This document shows positions 25,336-34,164 of a DNA stretch of 64,000 nt, piece by piece. Every line of letters starts with the position of its first letter. Position 1 is the stretch's first letter. Made by a program: the position numbers and the translations under genes. Location of the stretch: contig NZ_CP070950.1 of NCBI RefSeq assembly GCF_017084525.1, positions 3,410,001-3,474,000 of the forward strand. The letters run 5' to 3'. The notes under the pieces are model-generated. The model saw only the letters and a program-made list of their open reading frames with translations. It was not told the DNA's origin and searched no databases. The stretch is from Conexibacter sp. SYSU D00693. GTDB lineage: Bacteria; Actinomycetota; Thermoleophilia; Solirubrobacterales; Solirubrobacteraceae.

Positions 25336-26373
25336 GTGGTGGTCGCGCTGCTCGTCGGCGTGGCGGCGCTGCGCGGGACGCTCGACGGCGTGCCCGACCG
25401 CGACGCGCCGGCGGTCTCGCCGCTGCGCCCGGCCGGCGACCGCTACGCGGGGGTGGCGATCCGGGCCGACCTGCTCGACGACGAGGGCTACGCCGAGCTC
25501 GCGGCGCGCGCCTACGGCGCGGTGACGCCGGAGAACGAGCTCAAGTGGGAGCGCACGCAGCCCGAGCGCGGGCGCTACACGTTCGACGACGCCGACCGGG
25601 TGGTCGACTGGGCCCGCTCGCACGGGATGCGCGTGCGCGGGCATGCGCTCGTCTGGCACCTGCAGAACCCGCGGTGGCTCACGGACCTGCGGCCGTCCCG
25701 GCGCCGGGCGATCGCGCTCCTGCGCGACCACATCCGGACCGTGATGGGGCACTTCCGCGGGCGCATCCACGAGTGGGACGTCGTCAACGAGGCGGTCGAG
25801 GACGACCGCGGCGCGCTGCGCGACACGCCGTGGCTGCGGTGGATCGGGCCGGAGTACGTCGACCTCGCGTTCCGCTTCGCGCGCGAGGCCGACCCGCGCG
25901 CGCGGCTCGTCTACAACGACTACGGCGCCGAGCAGGAGGGCACGAAGGCCGACGGCGTCCTGCGGCTGCTGCGCGGGCTCAAGGCCCGCGGCGTGCCGGT
26001 CGACGCGGTCGGCCTGCAGGGCCACGTCTCGACCGAGCGGCTGCCCGGGTTCACGGCGACGCTCGAGCGCTATGCGGCGCTCGGCCTCGACGTGCTGTTC
26101 ACGGAGGTCGACGTCCGGGTGCCGGTCGGCGGCGACGGCGCGCCGACGGGCGGCGAGGCGGCGCTGGCCGACCAGGCCGGGCGCTACGCGACGCTCGCGC
26201 GCGGCTGCGTGGCGCTGCCGGCCTGCAAGGGCTTCGTCGTCTGGGGCGTCGACGACGCGGACTCGTGGGTGCCCGAGGCCTACCCCGGCGAGGGCGCCGC
26301 GCTGCCCTTCGACGGCGACCTGCGCGAGAAGCCCGCCTACGGCGCGCTGCGCGACGCGCTGGCGGGCGGCTGA
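25336..26373 (+). CDS. GH10 endo-xylanase-type glycosidase with N-terminal membrane anchor
   Basis: A GH10 glycoside hydrolase (345 residues from the GTG at 25336). Acid/base Glu152 is in EWDVVNEAVED and the nucleophile Glu257 in LFTEVDVRV. TPENELKWERTQP, GHALVWHLQNP and YNDYG are further GH10 blocks. The family cuts beta-1,4-xylan and related polymers. The N-terminus is hydrophobic; reading back, an in-frame CTG at 25309 would add RRAAIGFV and give a proper positively charged signal anchor, so the true start may be there. It lies between the initiating transferase and the ABC exporter, so it probably acts on the exported polymer. Confidence 0.9.
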   Translation: MVVALLVGVAALRGTLDGVPDRDAPAVSPLRPAGDRYAGVAIRADLLDDEGYAELAARAYGAVTPENELKWERTQPERGRYTFDDADRVVDWARSHGMRVRGHALVWHLQNPRWLTDLRPSRRRAIALLRDHIRTVMGHFRGRIHEWDVVNEAVEDDRGALRDTPWLRWIGPEYVDLAFRFAREADPRARLVYNDYGAEQEGTKADGVLRLLRGLKARGVPVDAVGLQGHVSTERLPGFTATLERYAALGLDVLFTEVDVRVPVGGDGAPTGGEAALADQAGRYATLARGCVALPACKGFVVWGVDDADSWVPEAYPGEGAALPFDGDLREKPAYGALRDALAGG

Positions 26374-26410
26374 CGCGGCCTCCGCCGCTCCTGCGATCCT
26401 CCCGGGCCGC

Positions 26411-27187
26411 GTGCGCGACCTCCTTCGCTACCGCTTCCTGTTCGAGCAGATGGTCCGGCGCGAGCTGCGCCAGAAGTACCAGGGCTCCGTCCTCGGGATC
26501 GCCTGGTACATCGTCAACCCGCTCGTGCTGATGGGCGCCTACTACCTGATGTTCGGGCGCGTCTTCAAGGTCGCCCAGCACGACGACTACCCGCTGTTCC
26601 TCATGGTCGGGCTGGTGGTCTGGATCTTCTTCAACCAGGCGGTGCTCGGGGCGGCGCCGTCGCTGCTAGACCACGGCTCGCTCATCCGCAAGGCGCGCTT
26701 CCCGCGCGAGACGATCCCGGCCGCGTCGGTCGCGGTGCAGTTCGTGACGTTCCTCGTCGTGCTCGTGCTCGTCGCGCTCGTGACGTTCGTGCTGCGCGGG
26801 ACGCTCGACGTCTCCATCGTGCTGCTGCCGGTGGTCCTCGCCGCGCTGTTCGCCTTCGTCCTGGGCTTCGCGCTGGGCGTCGCGATCCTGCACGCCTACT
26901 TCCGCGACGTGGCGCCGATCCTCGGGGCGGTCCTGCTGCCGTGGTTCTTCCTGTCGCCGATCTTCTTCGAGCCCTCCGACATCACGACGTCGGGCACGTA
27001 CAAGGCGCTGCTGTCGTGGGTCAACCCGGTCGCGCCGTTCATCGAGGCGGTGCGCGACATCGTCTACGGCGGCGTGTGGCCCGACGGCCCGACGATGCTC
27101 TACGTGCTCGTGGCGGCGACGCTCGTGCTCGGCGCGGGGTCGTTCGTCTTCCGCCGCATGCAGCGCGAGCTGGCGGTGGTCGTGTGA
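26411..27187 (+). CDS. Polysaccharide ABC exporter, permease (Wzm/TagG type)
   Basis: A 258-residue ABC-2 family permease with six membrane segments; the N-terminal amphipathic stretch (LLRYRFLFEQMVRRELRQKY) and NPLVLMGAYYLMFGRVF are typical of Wzm/TagG/RfbA. It exports undecaprenyl-linked polysaccharide with the ATPase encoded next. The GTG start at 26411 lies 38 bp after the xylanase stop. Its stop overlaps the ATPase GTG by 4 bp (GTGA). Confidence 0.92.
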   Translation: MRDLLRYRFLFEQMVRRELRQKYQGSVLGIAWYIVNPLVLMGAYYLMFGRVFKVAQHDDYPLFLMVGLVVWIFFNQAVLGAAPSLLDHGSLIRKARFPRETIPAASVAVQFVTFLVVLVLVALVTFVLRGTLDVSIVLLPVVLAALFAFVLGFALGVAILHAYFRDVAPILGAVLLPWFFLSPIFFEPSDITTSGTYKALLSWVNPVAPFIEAVRDIVYGGVWPDGPTMLYVLVAATLVLGAGSFVFRRMQRELAVVV

Positions 27188-27954
27188 GCGCGGCGATCGA
27201 CGCGGGCGTGGCGCCGGGGGAGATCGTCCTGCAGGGCGCGTGGCGGGCGTTCCAGATCCGGGCCGACCGCGGCGGGACGCTGAAGGAGGTCCTGCTCGGC
27301 CGGCGCGGCGGCGGGCCCCCGCCGGTGCAGGCGCTGCGCGACGTGTCGCTGCACATCGCCCCGGGCGAGACGGTCGGGGTGATCGGGCGCAACGGCGCCG
27401 GGAAGTCCTCGACGCTGCGCGTCCTGGCCGGGATCGTCCCGCTCGACAAGGGGCGCGTGGCGATCGGCGGGCAGGTCGTGTCGCTGCTCGAGCTCGGGGC
27501 GGGCTTCGGCCGCGACTTCTCGGGGCGGGAGAACATCCTGCTCAACGGCGCGCTGCACGGCCTGCAGCGCGAGGAGATCGAGGCGCGGATGGACGCGATC
27601 GTCGAGTTCTCCGAGCTGGGCGACTTCATCGACGTGCCGGTCAAGACGTACTCGTCGGGCATGTTCGTCCGGCTCGGGTTCGCGATCGCCGCCCACCTCG
27701 ACGCCGACGTCCTGCTCATCGACGAGGTCCTCGCCGTCGGCGACGAGGCCTTCCAGCGCAAGTGCGAGACGCGGATCGCCGAGCAGGTGCGGGCCGGGGC
27801 GACGCTCGTGCTCGTCTCCCACGACGCGGCGCTGGTGGAGCGCACCTGCGCGCGGACGATCGTGCTGGACCACGGCGAGGTCGCCTTCGACGGCCCGACC
27901 GCCGAGGGCATGCCCTTCTACCACCGGATGATGGGGACCGACGGTGGAGCCTGA
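27184..27954 (+). CDS. Polysaccharide ABC exporter, ATPase (Wzt/TagH type)
   Basis: A 256-residue ATPase. Walker A GRNGAGKSS at 68-76, signature YSSGM at 156-160, Walker B LLIDEV at 177-182, and the H-loop SHD. The YSSGM variant signature and LELGAGFGRDFSGREN are diagnostic of Wzt/TagH polysaccharide exporters. It ends soon after the nucleotide-binding domain, so it lacks the C-terminal carbohydrate-binding domain that reads chain-end modifications in some Wzt proteins; export is then presumably not gated by a terminal cap. It overlaps the next gene by 11 bp. Confidence 0.93.
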   Translation: MSAAIDAGVAPGEIVLQGAWRAFQIRADRGGTLKEVLLGRRGGGPPPVQALRDVSLHIAPGETVGVIGRNGAGKSSTLRVLAGIVPLDKGRVAIGGQVVSLLELGAGFGRDFSGRENILLNGALHGLQREEIEARMDAIVEFSELGDFIDVPVKTYSSGMFVRLGFAIAAHLDADVLLIDEVLAVGDEAFQRKCETRIAEQVRAGATLVLVSHDAALVERTCARTIVLDHGEVAFDGPTAEGMPFYHRMMGTDGGA

Positions 27955-28309
27955 GCGCGCGCTGGAGCTGGCGCGCGAGCGCGCGGCGGCGGCGCGGGCG
28001 CGAGGCGCCTACGCCGACGACCTGCGCGGCTTCGCGATCGCGCCGACGGACCGCATCTCGACCGAGCAGCTCATGGAGTGGGCGGTCATCGAGCCCGACG
28101 AGACGCTCATGCGCTCGACGCGGCGGCTCGGTGCGCCGATCACGTGGTTCAAGCGGCTGCTGCTGCGCGGCCTGCAGCAGCACTTCAACGAGCTCACCAG
28201 CCAGCAGAGCCGCTTCAACCTCCACGTGCTCGTCCACGTCGCCGAGCTCGAGGACCGCGTGCGCCGGCTGGAGGAGGAGGCCGCGCGCCGGCCGCCGCCC
28301 GCGCCGTGA
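27944..28309 (+). CDS. Small coiled-coil protein of the export operon, function unknown
   Basis: A 121-residue protein, GTG start at 27944, overlapping both neighbours. The N-terminal third is helical and Ala/Arg-rich, the middle holds IEPDETLMRSTRRLGAPITW and an amphipathic FKRLLLRGLQQHFNELTSQQ, and the C-terminus is a coiled coil (VLVHVAELEDRVRRLEEEAA). A similar helical segment precedes some glycan-modifying methyltransferases, but no catalytic domain is present here. Its tight packing between the exporter ATPase and a glycosyltransferase suggests a role in assembling or tethering the biosynthetic complex. Confidence 0.65.
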   Translation: MEPERALELARERAAAARARGAYADDLRGFAIAPTDRISTEQLMEWAVIEPDETLMRSTRRLGAPITWFKRLLLRGLQQHFNELTSQQSRFNLHVLVHVAELEDRVRRLEEEAARRPPPAP

Positions 28310-29331
28310 TCGTCCACCAGGTGCTCAGCGGGGCCGGCCCGGTCGACGCCGTGACGGTCCAGGCACTGCGCATCCAGTCGCTCATGGCGCGCTGGGGCTG
28401 GAAGGGCGAGGTCTGGGCGGGCCACATCGACCCGCGGATCGCCAAGCGGGTGCGGTCGCTCAGGGACCTCGCGCCCGAACCCGACGCGACGCTCCTCATC
28501 CACTACTCCGCGTACGCCCCGCGGCTGCGCCGCGTGCTCGACCTGCCCCAGCGCAAGGTCCTGCTCTCGCACAACGTCACGCCGGCCCGGTGGTTCTGGG
28601 ACTACGAGCCGACGATCGCCATCCACTGCGCGCTCGGCCGCCGCCAGCTGCCGGAGTACGCCGCGGCCTGCGAGGTCGTGGCCGGCGTCAGCCACTACAA
28701 CGCGGCCGAGCTGGGCTCCGACGTCGTCATCCCGATCCTCTTCGACCCGGCGCACCTGGGCGCGGCCGGCGACGCCGCGGTCAGCCGGCCCGCCGGCAAC
28801 GAGCTGCTCTTCGTCGGCCGCCTCGCCCCGCACAAGCGCCAGGACGAGCTCATCCGGCTGGTCGCCCTCCTGCGCCGCCACCGCGTGCCCGACGCGACGC
28901 TGCGCCTGGTCGGCGAGCCGCTGAACCCGAAGTACCTCCAGGCGCTGCGCGGCCTGGCCGAGGAGCTCGCACCCGGCGCCGTGACCTTCGAGTCGTCCTT
29001 GAGCGACGCCGAGCTCGCCGACCGCTACCGCCGCGCCGCCGCCTTCGTCTGCCTCTCCGAGCACGAGGGCTTCTGCATCCCGGTCCTCGAGGCCATGCAC
29101 CTCGGCGCCCCCGTCGTCACCCGCCCCGTCGGCGGCATCCCGGAGGTCGCCGGCGACGCCGCCCTCCTCGTGGAGGACCGCGACCTCGCCGTCGTCGCCG
29201 AGGCCGTCGCGCTCGTGCTCGAGGACGCCTCCCTGCGCTCCACCCTCGTCGCCCGCGGCCTCCAGCGCCCGGCGGCCTTCTCGCCCGACGCGACGGCGGC
29301 GAAGCTGCGCGCGGCGCTCGAGACGGCCTAG
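28306..29331 (+). CDS. GT4-type glycosyltransferase
   Basis: A 341-residue GT-B enzyme. The C-terminal nucleotide-sugar domain has LLFVGRLAPHKRQDELIRLV and the EX7E-type motif in EHEGFCIPVLEAMHLG. The N-terminal domain contains LLIHYSAYAPRLR and VLLSHNVTPARWF. Donor and acceptor are not predictable. The GTG overlaps the preceding stop by 3 bp. Last gene of the rightward operon that begins with the initiating transferase; the next gene is convergent with a 4-bp stop overlap. Confidence 0.88.
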   Translation: MIVHQVLSGAGPVDAVTVQALRIQSLMARWGWKGEVWAGHIDPRIAKRVRSLRDLAPEPDATLLIHYSAYAPRLRRVLDLPQRKVLLSHNVTPARWFWDYEPTIAIHCALGRRQLPEYAAACEVVAGVSHYNAAELGSDVVIPILFDPAHLGAAGDAAVSRPAGNELLFVGRLAPHKRQDELIRLVALLRRHRVPDATLRLVGEPLNPKYLQALRGLAEELAPGAVTFESSLSDAELADRYRRAAAFVCLSEHEGFCIPVLEAMHLGAPVVTRPVGGIPEVAGDAALLVEDRDLAVVAEAVALVLEDASLRSTLVARGLQRPAAFSPDATAAKLRAALETA

Positions 29332-31214
29332 AGGTCCACCACCGTCACCGGCTGCACCATCTCCTGGGAGCAGCGCTCGCGGCCGGGGGTGCGGGGGTCC
29401 TGGCGCCAGAGCGACCACTCCTCGAGGGTCGCGACCGGGCGGCCGATGGCGTCCCTCGGGCGGGGCAGGTGGCGCTTGCCCAGGACGTAGTCGGCCTTGC
29501 GGGAGGTCTGGACGTGGGGGTAGCTCGTGCCGAGCAGGGGCTTCTGCGAGCAGAGCGGGCGCTCGTGGAGCATGAAGGCGACCCAGTTCTGCTCCTGCGG
29601 GTCGACGTCGAGGCGGATCGAGTCGCCGGGCGGGACGACGTTCGCGAGGGAGCGCAGCTCGAGGGTGCGCTTGGGCAGCTGGTCGAAGGTCTGGCCGAGC
29701 TCGTGGTTGGCGGAGGAGACGCCGAGGGCGAGGAGGGCCAGGAGGGCGACGAGGGCGATCGCGCGTTGCCGGATGCGTCCGAGGCCGACCGCGACGACGA
29801 GCAGCGCGAAGGGCGCGCAGAAGGCCAGGACCTTGAAGTGGAAGTAGAAGCCGAAGTCGCGGATGCGGAACCAGATCGCGAAGACGACCGCGAAGGCGAC
29901 GACGGCGACCACGCCGCGGGCCAGCAGCGGCGGGACGCTGCGTAGCGCCCGCCAGCCGCCGTACACGAGCACCGGCGCCAGGAGGCCGAGGGCCAGGCCG
30001 CTGGGCAGCCCGAGGAACCACGCCTCCTCGTAGTAGGTCGTCAGGTCGCCGCCCCAGGTGCGCAGTGAGCGCGTCGGGTCGACGACGACGTTGCCGCCGC
30101 TGACCACCTTCTCGAGGACCCCGAACAGCGGCAGGACCAGCACGAGGCCGAGCGGGACCGCCCAGACCAGCGAGCGCCGCGTGAGCCCCATCCGCCGAGG
30201 TGAGAGGCGCCGGCGTTCGGGCCACAGCCAGACGAGCAGCGCGATGCCCGGGATCGGGAGCATGAGGGGGTAGGCGAAGACGCCGACCGCGCTCACCAGC
30301 CCCAGCAGCACCAGGCCGCCGCGACTTCGCTGGGTCACCGCCCACCAGGCCAGGACGATGATGAACGGCATCGTCATGAAGCCCCACGTCTGGTTGAAGT
30401 AGGGGTGCATGACGGTGTGGAGGACCATCCGGTCCAGCCCCACGAGCCCCGTCGCCAGCAGCGCGACCCACAGCGGCGCGCGCAGCAGCTCGCGCGCCAC
30501 GAGGAAGAACCCGAGGCAGGCGATCGCCAGCAGCAGCGCCCCCTCGGTCGAGATGACCTGGAAGACGTCGAGCCCGGCGACGCGGGCGTGCGCCGCGAGG
30601 GCGTAGTAGATCGGCGGCTTGGAGCGCCACTGCAGCCAGACCTCGTCGACCGGCTCCTCGACGGCCTTGGAGGTCGGGTGGTGGTCCTGCAGGAACTCGG
30701 CGGTGCCGACCGCCATGTGCGCGTCCTGGCCCTCGCCGCCGACGGTCACGAAGCCCGCGCGGAAGAGGGGGATGAGCGCGACCGCCATGAGCAGCAGCGC
30801 GACGTACGTCGGCCAGCCCGACCGCCGCCACGTCGCCGCCGCGGGCACGCCGCCGGTCCGGCGCACCGCGACGACGCCCACCGCCACGCCGGCGAGAGCG
30901 ACCGCCGCCAGCGACACGTTGAACGGCACGTCGACGTAGCCGAGGACCGTCATGCCGAGCGCCAGGGCGCACGCCCCGATCGGCAGGACCCACAAGGGCT
31001 CGTAGCGGCGCAGCCCGTCGGGCAGCAGCAGCCGCGTCAGGCCGAACCCGCAGACCGCGAAGAGCGCGACGCCGGCGGCCCCGGCACGCACGAGGTCCGG
31101 GATCGCGCCCTTGCCGACGACCCCCGCCGTCTCGGCCATGTCCAGCGCCAGGAGCGCCGGGAGCAGGGCCAGGAGCGCCGTCCGCAGCCACGGACGGCCG
31201 TCCAGCCAGCTCAG
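29328..31214 (-). CDS. Large polytopic membrane protein, GT-C-like, probable CTG start
   Basis: About 628 residues with roughly twelve membrane segments. A loop after the early segments carries GGEGQDAHMAVGTAEFLQDH, resembling the acidic donor-binding loop of GT-C glycosyltransferases. The C-terminal ~150 residues are soluble and extracellular by the usual topology. The frame has no ATG or GTG at its 5' end that keeps the first membrane segment; a CTG at 31212-31214 overlaps the upstream stop as CTGA, exactly like the ATGA/GTGA overlaps elsewhere, and is taken as the start. ATG 31139 is the alternative. Confidence 0.75.
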   Translation of the reverse strand: MSWLDGRPWLRTALLALLPALLALDMAETAGVVGKGAIPDLVRAGAAGVALFAVCGFGLTRLLLPDGLRRYEPLWVLPIGACALALGMTVLGYVDVPFNVSLAAVALAGVAVGVVAVRRTGGVPAAATWRRSGWPTYVALLLMAVALIPLFRAGFVTVGGEGQDAHMAVGTAEFLQDHHPTSKAVEEPVDEVWLQWRSKPPIYYALAAHARVAGLDVFQVISTEGALLLAIACLGFFLVARELLRAPLWVALLATGLVGLDRMVLHTVMHPYFNQTWGFMTMPFIIVLAWWAVTQRSRGGLVLLGLVSAVGVFAYPLMLPIPGIALLVWLWPERRRLSPRRMGLTRRSLVWAVPLGLVLVLPLFGVLEKVVSGGNVVVDPTRSLRTWGGDLTTYYEEAWFLGLPSGLALGLLAPVLVYGGWRALRSVPPLLARGVVAVVAFAVVFAIWFRIRDFGFYFHFKVLAFCAPFALLVVAVGLGRIRQRAIALVALLALLALGVSSANHELGQTFDQLPKRTLELRSLANVVPPGDSIRLDVDPQEQNWVAFMLHERPLCSQKPLLGTSYPHVQTSRKADYVLGKRHLPRPRDAIGRPVATLEEWSLWRQDPRTPGRERCSQEMVQPVTVVDL

Positions 31215-32035
31215 GACCGGGCGGCGCCCGCGGGGTGCTGCCGGGCCCGGGCCTGCGCCATCACGCGGCTCACGAACACCGGGTTGCCCAGCAGGTAGCG
31301 GCGCCACATCCGCTGTGGCTCCACGGCGAGGCGGAAGATCCATTCGAGCCCATTGTCGGCCAACCAGGCGGGTGCCCGCGGCACACGCCCCGAGACGTAG
31401 TCGAACAACGCACCGACAGTCCACAGGACGGAGGCGTCGACGCGGTCCTTGTTGTGCTCGACCCACAGCTCCTGCTTGGGCGAGCCCATCCCGACCAGGA
31501 CGATGTCGGGCCTCTTGGCGTTGATGTCCTCCACCACGCGCTCGTCGTGCGGGGAGCCCGCGTCGAAGTAGCCGTGGTGGGTGCCGGTGACCTGCAGGCG
31601 CGGGTACCAGCGCCGCAGCCGTGCCGCGGCCTTCGACGCGACCCCCGGGTCCGAGCCCAGGAGGTAGATCGAGCGGCCCTGCGCCTCGCACAGCGCGGCG
31701 AGGCCCCAGATCCAGTCGGCGCCGGTCATGCGGTGGGGGATCTCGACGTCGAGCGCCTTCGCGGCCAGACGCACGCCGTAGCCGTCGCAGTAGACGAGGT
31801 CGGCGGTCTCGAGCGCCTCGCGCAGGGCCGGCGTCTCGGCCGACTGGTTGAGCACGTGGGCGTTGACGTACATCACGCGCCGCGGTGCGCGGACGTGCCC
31901 GTCGTCGGCCCAGGCGGTGATCCGCCGCAGCATGTCCGCCGGGCGGCTGAGGTCGATCGGGATGTCGAAGATCCGCGACTGCGTCACGCCGTCGTGCCGG
32001 TCTGTGTCCTGCTCGAGCACCCCGCCCTCGGCCAT
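31211..32035 (-). CDS. WecG/TagA/CpsF family glycosyltransferase
   Basis: A 274-residue GT26 enzyme (FDIPIDLSRPADMLRRITAW, VNAHVLNQSAETPALREALE, ADLVYCDGYGVRLAAKALD, RMTGADWIWGLAALCEAQGR, VGMGSPKQELWVEHNKDRV, GALFDYVSGRVPRAPAWLAD). These enzymes add the second sugar (for example N-acetylmannosamine or its uronate) to a lipid-linked monosaccharide. That fits the initiating transferase at 23755. It ends with the stop that overlaps the next gene's CTG. The ATG at 32035 has a GGAGG ribosome binding site in its leader. Confidence 0.92.
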   Translation of the reverse strand: MAEGGVLEQDTDRHDGVTQSRIFDIPIDLSRPADMLRRITAWADDGHVRAPRRVMYVNAHVLNQSAETPALREALETADLVYCDGYGVRLAAKALDVEIPHRMTGADWIWGLAALCEAQGRSIYLLGSDPGVASKAAARLRRWYPRLQVTGTHHGYFDAGSPHDERVVEDINAKRPDIVLVGMGSPKQELWVEHNKDRVDASVLWTVGALFDYVSGRVPRAPAWLADNGLEWIFRLAVEPQRMWRRYLLGNPVFVSRVMAQARARQHPAGAARS

Positions 32036-32087
32036 GTCGACCTCCGTGCCGTCGTTCCCCTACGAGCGGCCGTGGATGGTACGCCCA

Positions 32088-32093
32088 TAGGGT
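32088..32093 (+). promoter_or_regulatory. Putative -10 element (TAGGGT), leaderless gene
   Basis: TAGGGT ends 9 nt before the ATG at 32103. Confidence 0.45.
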
Positions 32094-32102
32094 GCCGGGC
32101 GC

Positions 32103-33098
32103 ATGCCGATGGTCCTCGTCGACGCGCGGGACGCCTACCTCGAGCCGCTGCGCGGCTGGGGGCGCTACGCGCGCGAGCTCGTGGAGCACCTCGCCCCGGA
32201 CGACCTCGAGGTCCGGACGGTGACCCGTGGGGGCCGCGGGCCGGAGGTGCTCTTCGAGCAGGTCGAGCTGCCGCGGATCGCCAGGCGCCTGGGCGCCAAC
32301 CTCGTCCACGCGCCCAACTGCTTCCTGCCGCTGCGCCGGCCGTGTCCCGGCGTCGTGACGATCCACGACCTCGCGTTCGAGGCGCTGCCCGGCGACTTCT
32401 CGCGCAAGACCGGCGCGAAGTACCGCTGGGCCACGCCGCGGGCGGCCCGGTCGGCCGAGCGGGTGGTCTGCGTCTCGCAGTGGACCGCCGACGACGTCGT
32501 CGCCCGCTACGACGTCGACCCGTCCAAGCTGCGCGTCGTCCCCAACGCGCCGTCGCTGCCGGTCGGCGACGGGCCGGTGCCCGCGTCCGTGCCGGTCGGC
32601 GACCGGGGGTACGTCATGGCCATCGGCGACCTGCGCCCGAAGAAGAACCTCCCGCGCCTGGTCGAGGCGTGGCGGCGGGCCGACACCGGGCGGGCGCTGG
32701 TCCTGGTGGGGGCCGGCACGTGGCCGGACGGGGCGCCGCCGGAGGGCGTCGTGCTCACCGGCTACCTGCCCGACGCCGAGCTCGACGCGCTGCTGCGCGG
32801 CGCGGACCTGCTCGTGCACCCGTCGCTCTACGAGGGCTTCGGCCTGGTGGTCGTCGAGGCGATGGTGCGCGGGACGCCGGTCGCGTGCGCGGACGCCACG
32901 GCGCTGCCCGAGACGGCCGGCGGCGCGGCGCAGCTCTTCGACCCGCTCGACGTCGACGCGATGGCCGGCGCCATCTCCGCCGCCCTGGCCGACCGCGAGC
33001 GCCTCAGCGCCGCGGGCCGCGCCCGGGCCGCCGACTTCTCCTGGGAGCGCACCGCCGCGCTGACCGCCGACGTCTACCGCGAGGCGCTCGCGGCGTGA
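32103..33098 (+). CDS. GT4-type glycosyltransferase
   Basis: A 331-residue GT-B enzyme. The N-terminus VDARDAYLEPLRGWGRYARE has the glycine-rich acceptor loop seen in mannosyltransferase-like GT4 proteins. VTIHDLAFEALPGDF follows, then YVMAIGDLRPKKNLPRLVEA and EGFGLVVVEAMVRGTPVACA in the donor domain. Specificity unknown. The stop overlaps the GTG of the following GT2 gene by 4 bp. Confidence 0.9.
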   Translation: MPMVLVDARDAYLEPLRGWGRYARELVEHLAPDDLEVRTVTRGGRGPEVLFEQVELPRIARRLGANLVHAPNCFLPLRRPCPGVVTIHDLAFEALPGDFSRKTGAKYRWATPRAARSAERVVCVSQWTADDVVARYDVDPSKLRVVPNAPSLPVGDGPVPASVPVGDRGYVMAIGDLRPKKNLPRLVEAWRRADTGRALVLVGAGTWPDGAPPEGVVLTGYLPDAELDALLRGADLLVHPSLYEGFGLVVVEAMVRGTPVACADATALPETAGGAAQLFDPLDVDAMAGAISAALADRERLSAAGRARAADFSWERTAALTADVYREALAA

Positions 33099-34066
33099 GC
33101 ACCCGGCGCACGACGATCCTCGTCCTCAGCGTGGACGAGGCGCCCTACCTCGAGCACTGCCTGCCCGCGGCGGTCGCCCAGCCCGACAGCGAGGTCGTGG
33201 TGATCGACAACGCGTGCACGGACCGGACGCGGACGGTCTGCGAGGAGCACGGCGTGCGGGTCGTGGGCCTGCGCGAGCGGGTCTCCTACGCCGCGGCGAT
33301 GAACGCCGGGCTCGCGGCGACCAGCGGGCCGGCGGTGCTCGTGCTCAACGCCGACTGCGTCCTGGACCCCGGCTTCCTCGCCGCCGCCGCGCCGCGCCTC
33401 GAGGACCCGGCGGTGGGGTCGGTCGCGCCCCGGCTGATCCGCTCGACGAGCATGGAGCCCGCCGATCGCCTCGACGTCCTCGACGCCGCGGGGATGACGA
33501 TCGACCGCCGCCGCAAGAACTCGCTCGTCGCGCACGGCGAGCCGGCGTCGTCGCGCACGACGCAGGGCGAGGCCTTCGGCGGCGACGGCGCGTGCGTCCT
33601 GTACCGCCGCGAGGTCCTCGACGCCTGCGCGGTGGGCAAGGAGGTCTTCGACGAGGACATGGCGCTGTGGGCCACCGACGCCGACCTCGCGTGGCGCGCC
33701 CGCACCCTGGGCTGGCGCTGCGTCTACGAGCCGCGGGCGGTCGGCTGGCACAAGCGCTTCTACTCGCCGACCACCCGCGGCGCGCTGCCCGCCGAGCACC
33801 GCACGCTGCAGTTCCGCAACCGCCTGCTCATGGTGGTCAAGAACGACACGCCGGGCGCGCTGCTGCGCGACCTGCCGTTCTGGCTGACCTGGGAGGTCCT
33901 GGCCTTCGGCCACGCGCTGCTGCGCGAGCGGACGCTCCTGCGCGGCTACGTCGACTTCTGGCGGCTGGCGCCCCGCGCCCGCAGGCGCCGGGCGATCCTG
34001 CGCGAGCGCCGCGGCGGCCGCGCGTCCGCGCCGGTCCCCTTCGGCCTGCGCCCGCCGCGCAGCTAG
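33095..34066 (+). CDS. GT2 glycosyltransferase (rhamnosyltransferase-like)
   Basis: A 323-residue GT-A enzyme with VVVIDNACTDRTRTVCEEHG, the metal-binding LVLNADCVLDPGFLAAAA, and FGGDGACVLYRREVLDACA plus DEDMALWATDADLAWRARTL, the pattern of WbbL-like GT2 proteins. The C-terminal ~60 residues are basic with an amphipathic segment, suggesting membrane association. GTG start in a GTGA overlap with the GT4 gene. The first copy of a palindromic repeat begins one base after its TAG. Confidence 0.9.
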   Translation: MSTRRTTILVLSVDEAPYLEHCLPAAVAQPDSEVVVIDNACTDRTRTVCEEHGVRVVGLRERVSYAAAMNAGLAATSGPAVLVLNADCVLDPGFLAAAAPRLEDPAVGSVAPRLIRSTSMEPADRLDVLDAAGMTIDRRRKNSLVAHGEPASSRTTQGEAFGGDGACVLYRREVLDACAVGKEVFDEDMALWATDADLAWRARTLGWRCVYEPRAVGWHKRFYSPTTRGALPAEHRTLQFRNRLLMVVKNDTPGALLRDLPFWLTWEVLAFGHALLRERTLLRGYVDFWRLAPRARRRRAILRERRGGRASAPVPFGLRPPRS

Positions 34067-34098
34067 CGCGAAGAAGGGGACAGTCCCCTCCTTCGCGC
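34066..34098. repeat. Palindromic repeat, copy 1
   Basis: GCGCGAAG-a-AGGGGAC-a-GTCCCCT-c-CTTCGCGC, a 33-bp near-perfect palindrome with a single central base at 34082. It begins at the last base of the stop codon of the GT2 gene. It shares its core with the copies at 34165, 46600 and 46664. Confidence 0.8.
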
Positions 34099-34136
34099 GG
34101 ACGGCGAACCACGCGATGTGCAGGGGTTTGAGAAGC

Positions 34137-34150
34137 AGGGGTCAGACCCT
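34137..34150. repeat. Palindromic repeat, variant core
   Basis: GGGTC-a-GACCC (34139-34149) within AGGGGTCAGACCCT. The core differs from the other copies (GGGTCaGACCC instead of GGGACaGTCCC) but keeps the symmetry and central A. Confidence 0.55.
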
Positions 34151-34164
34151 CCTCCTCACGGCGT

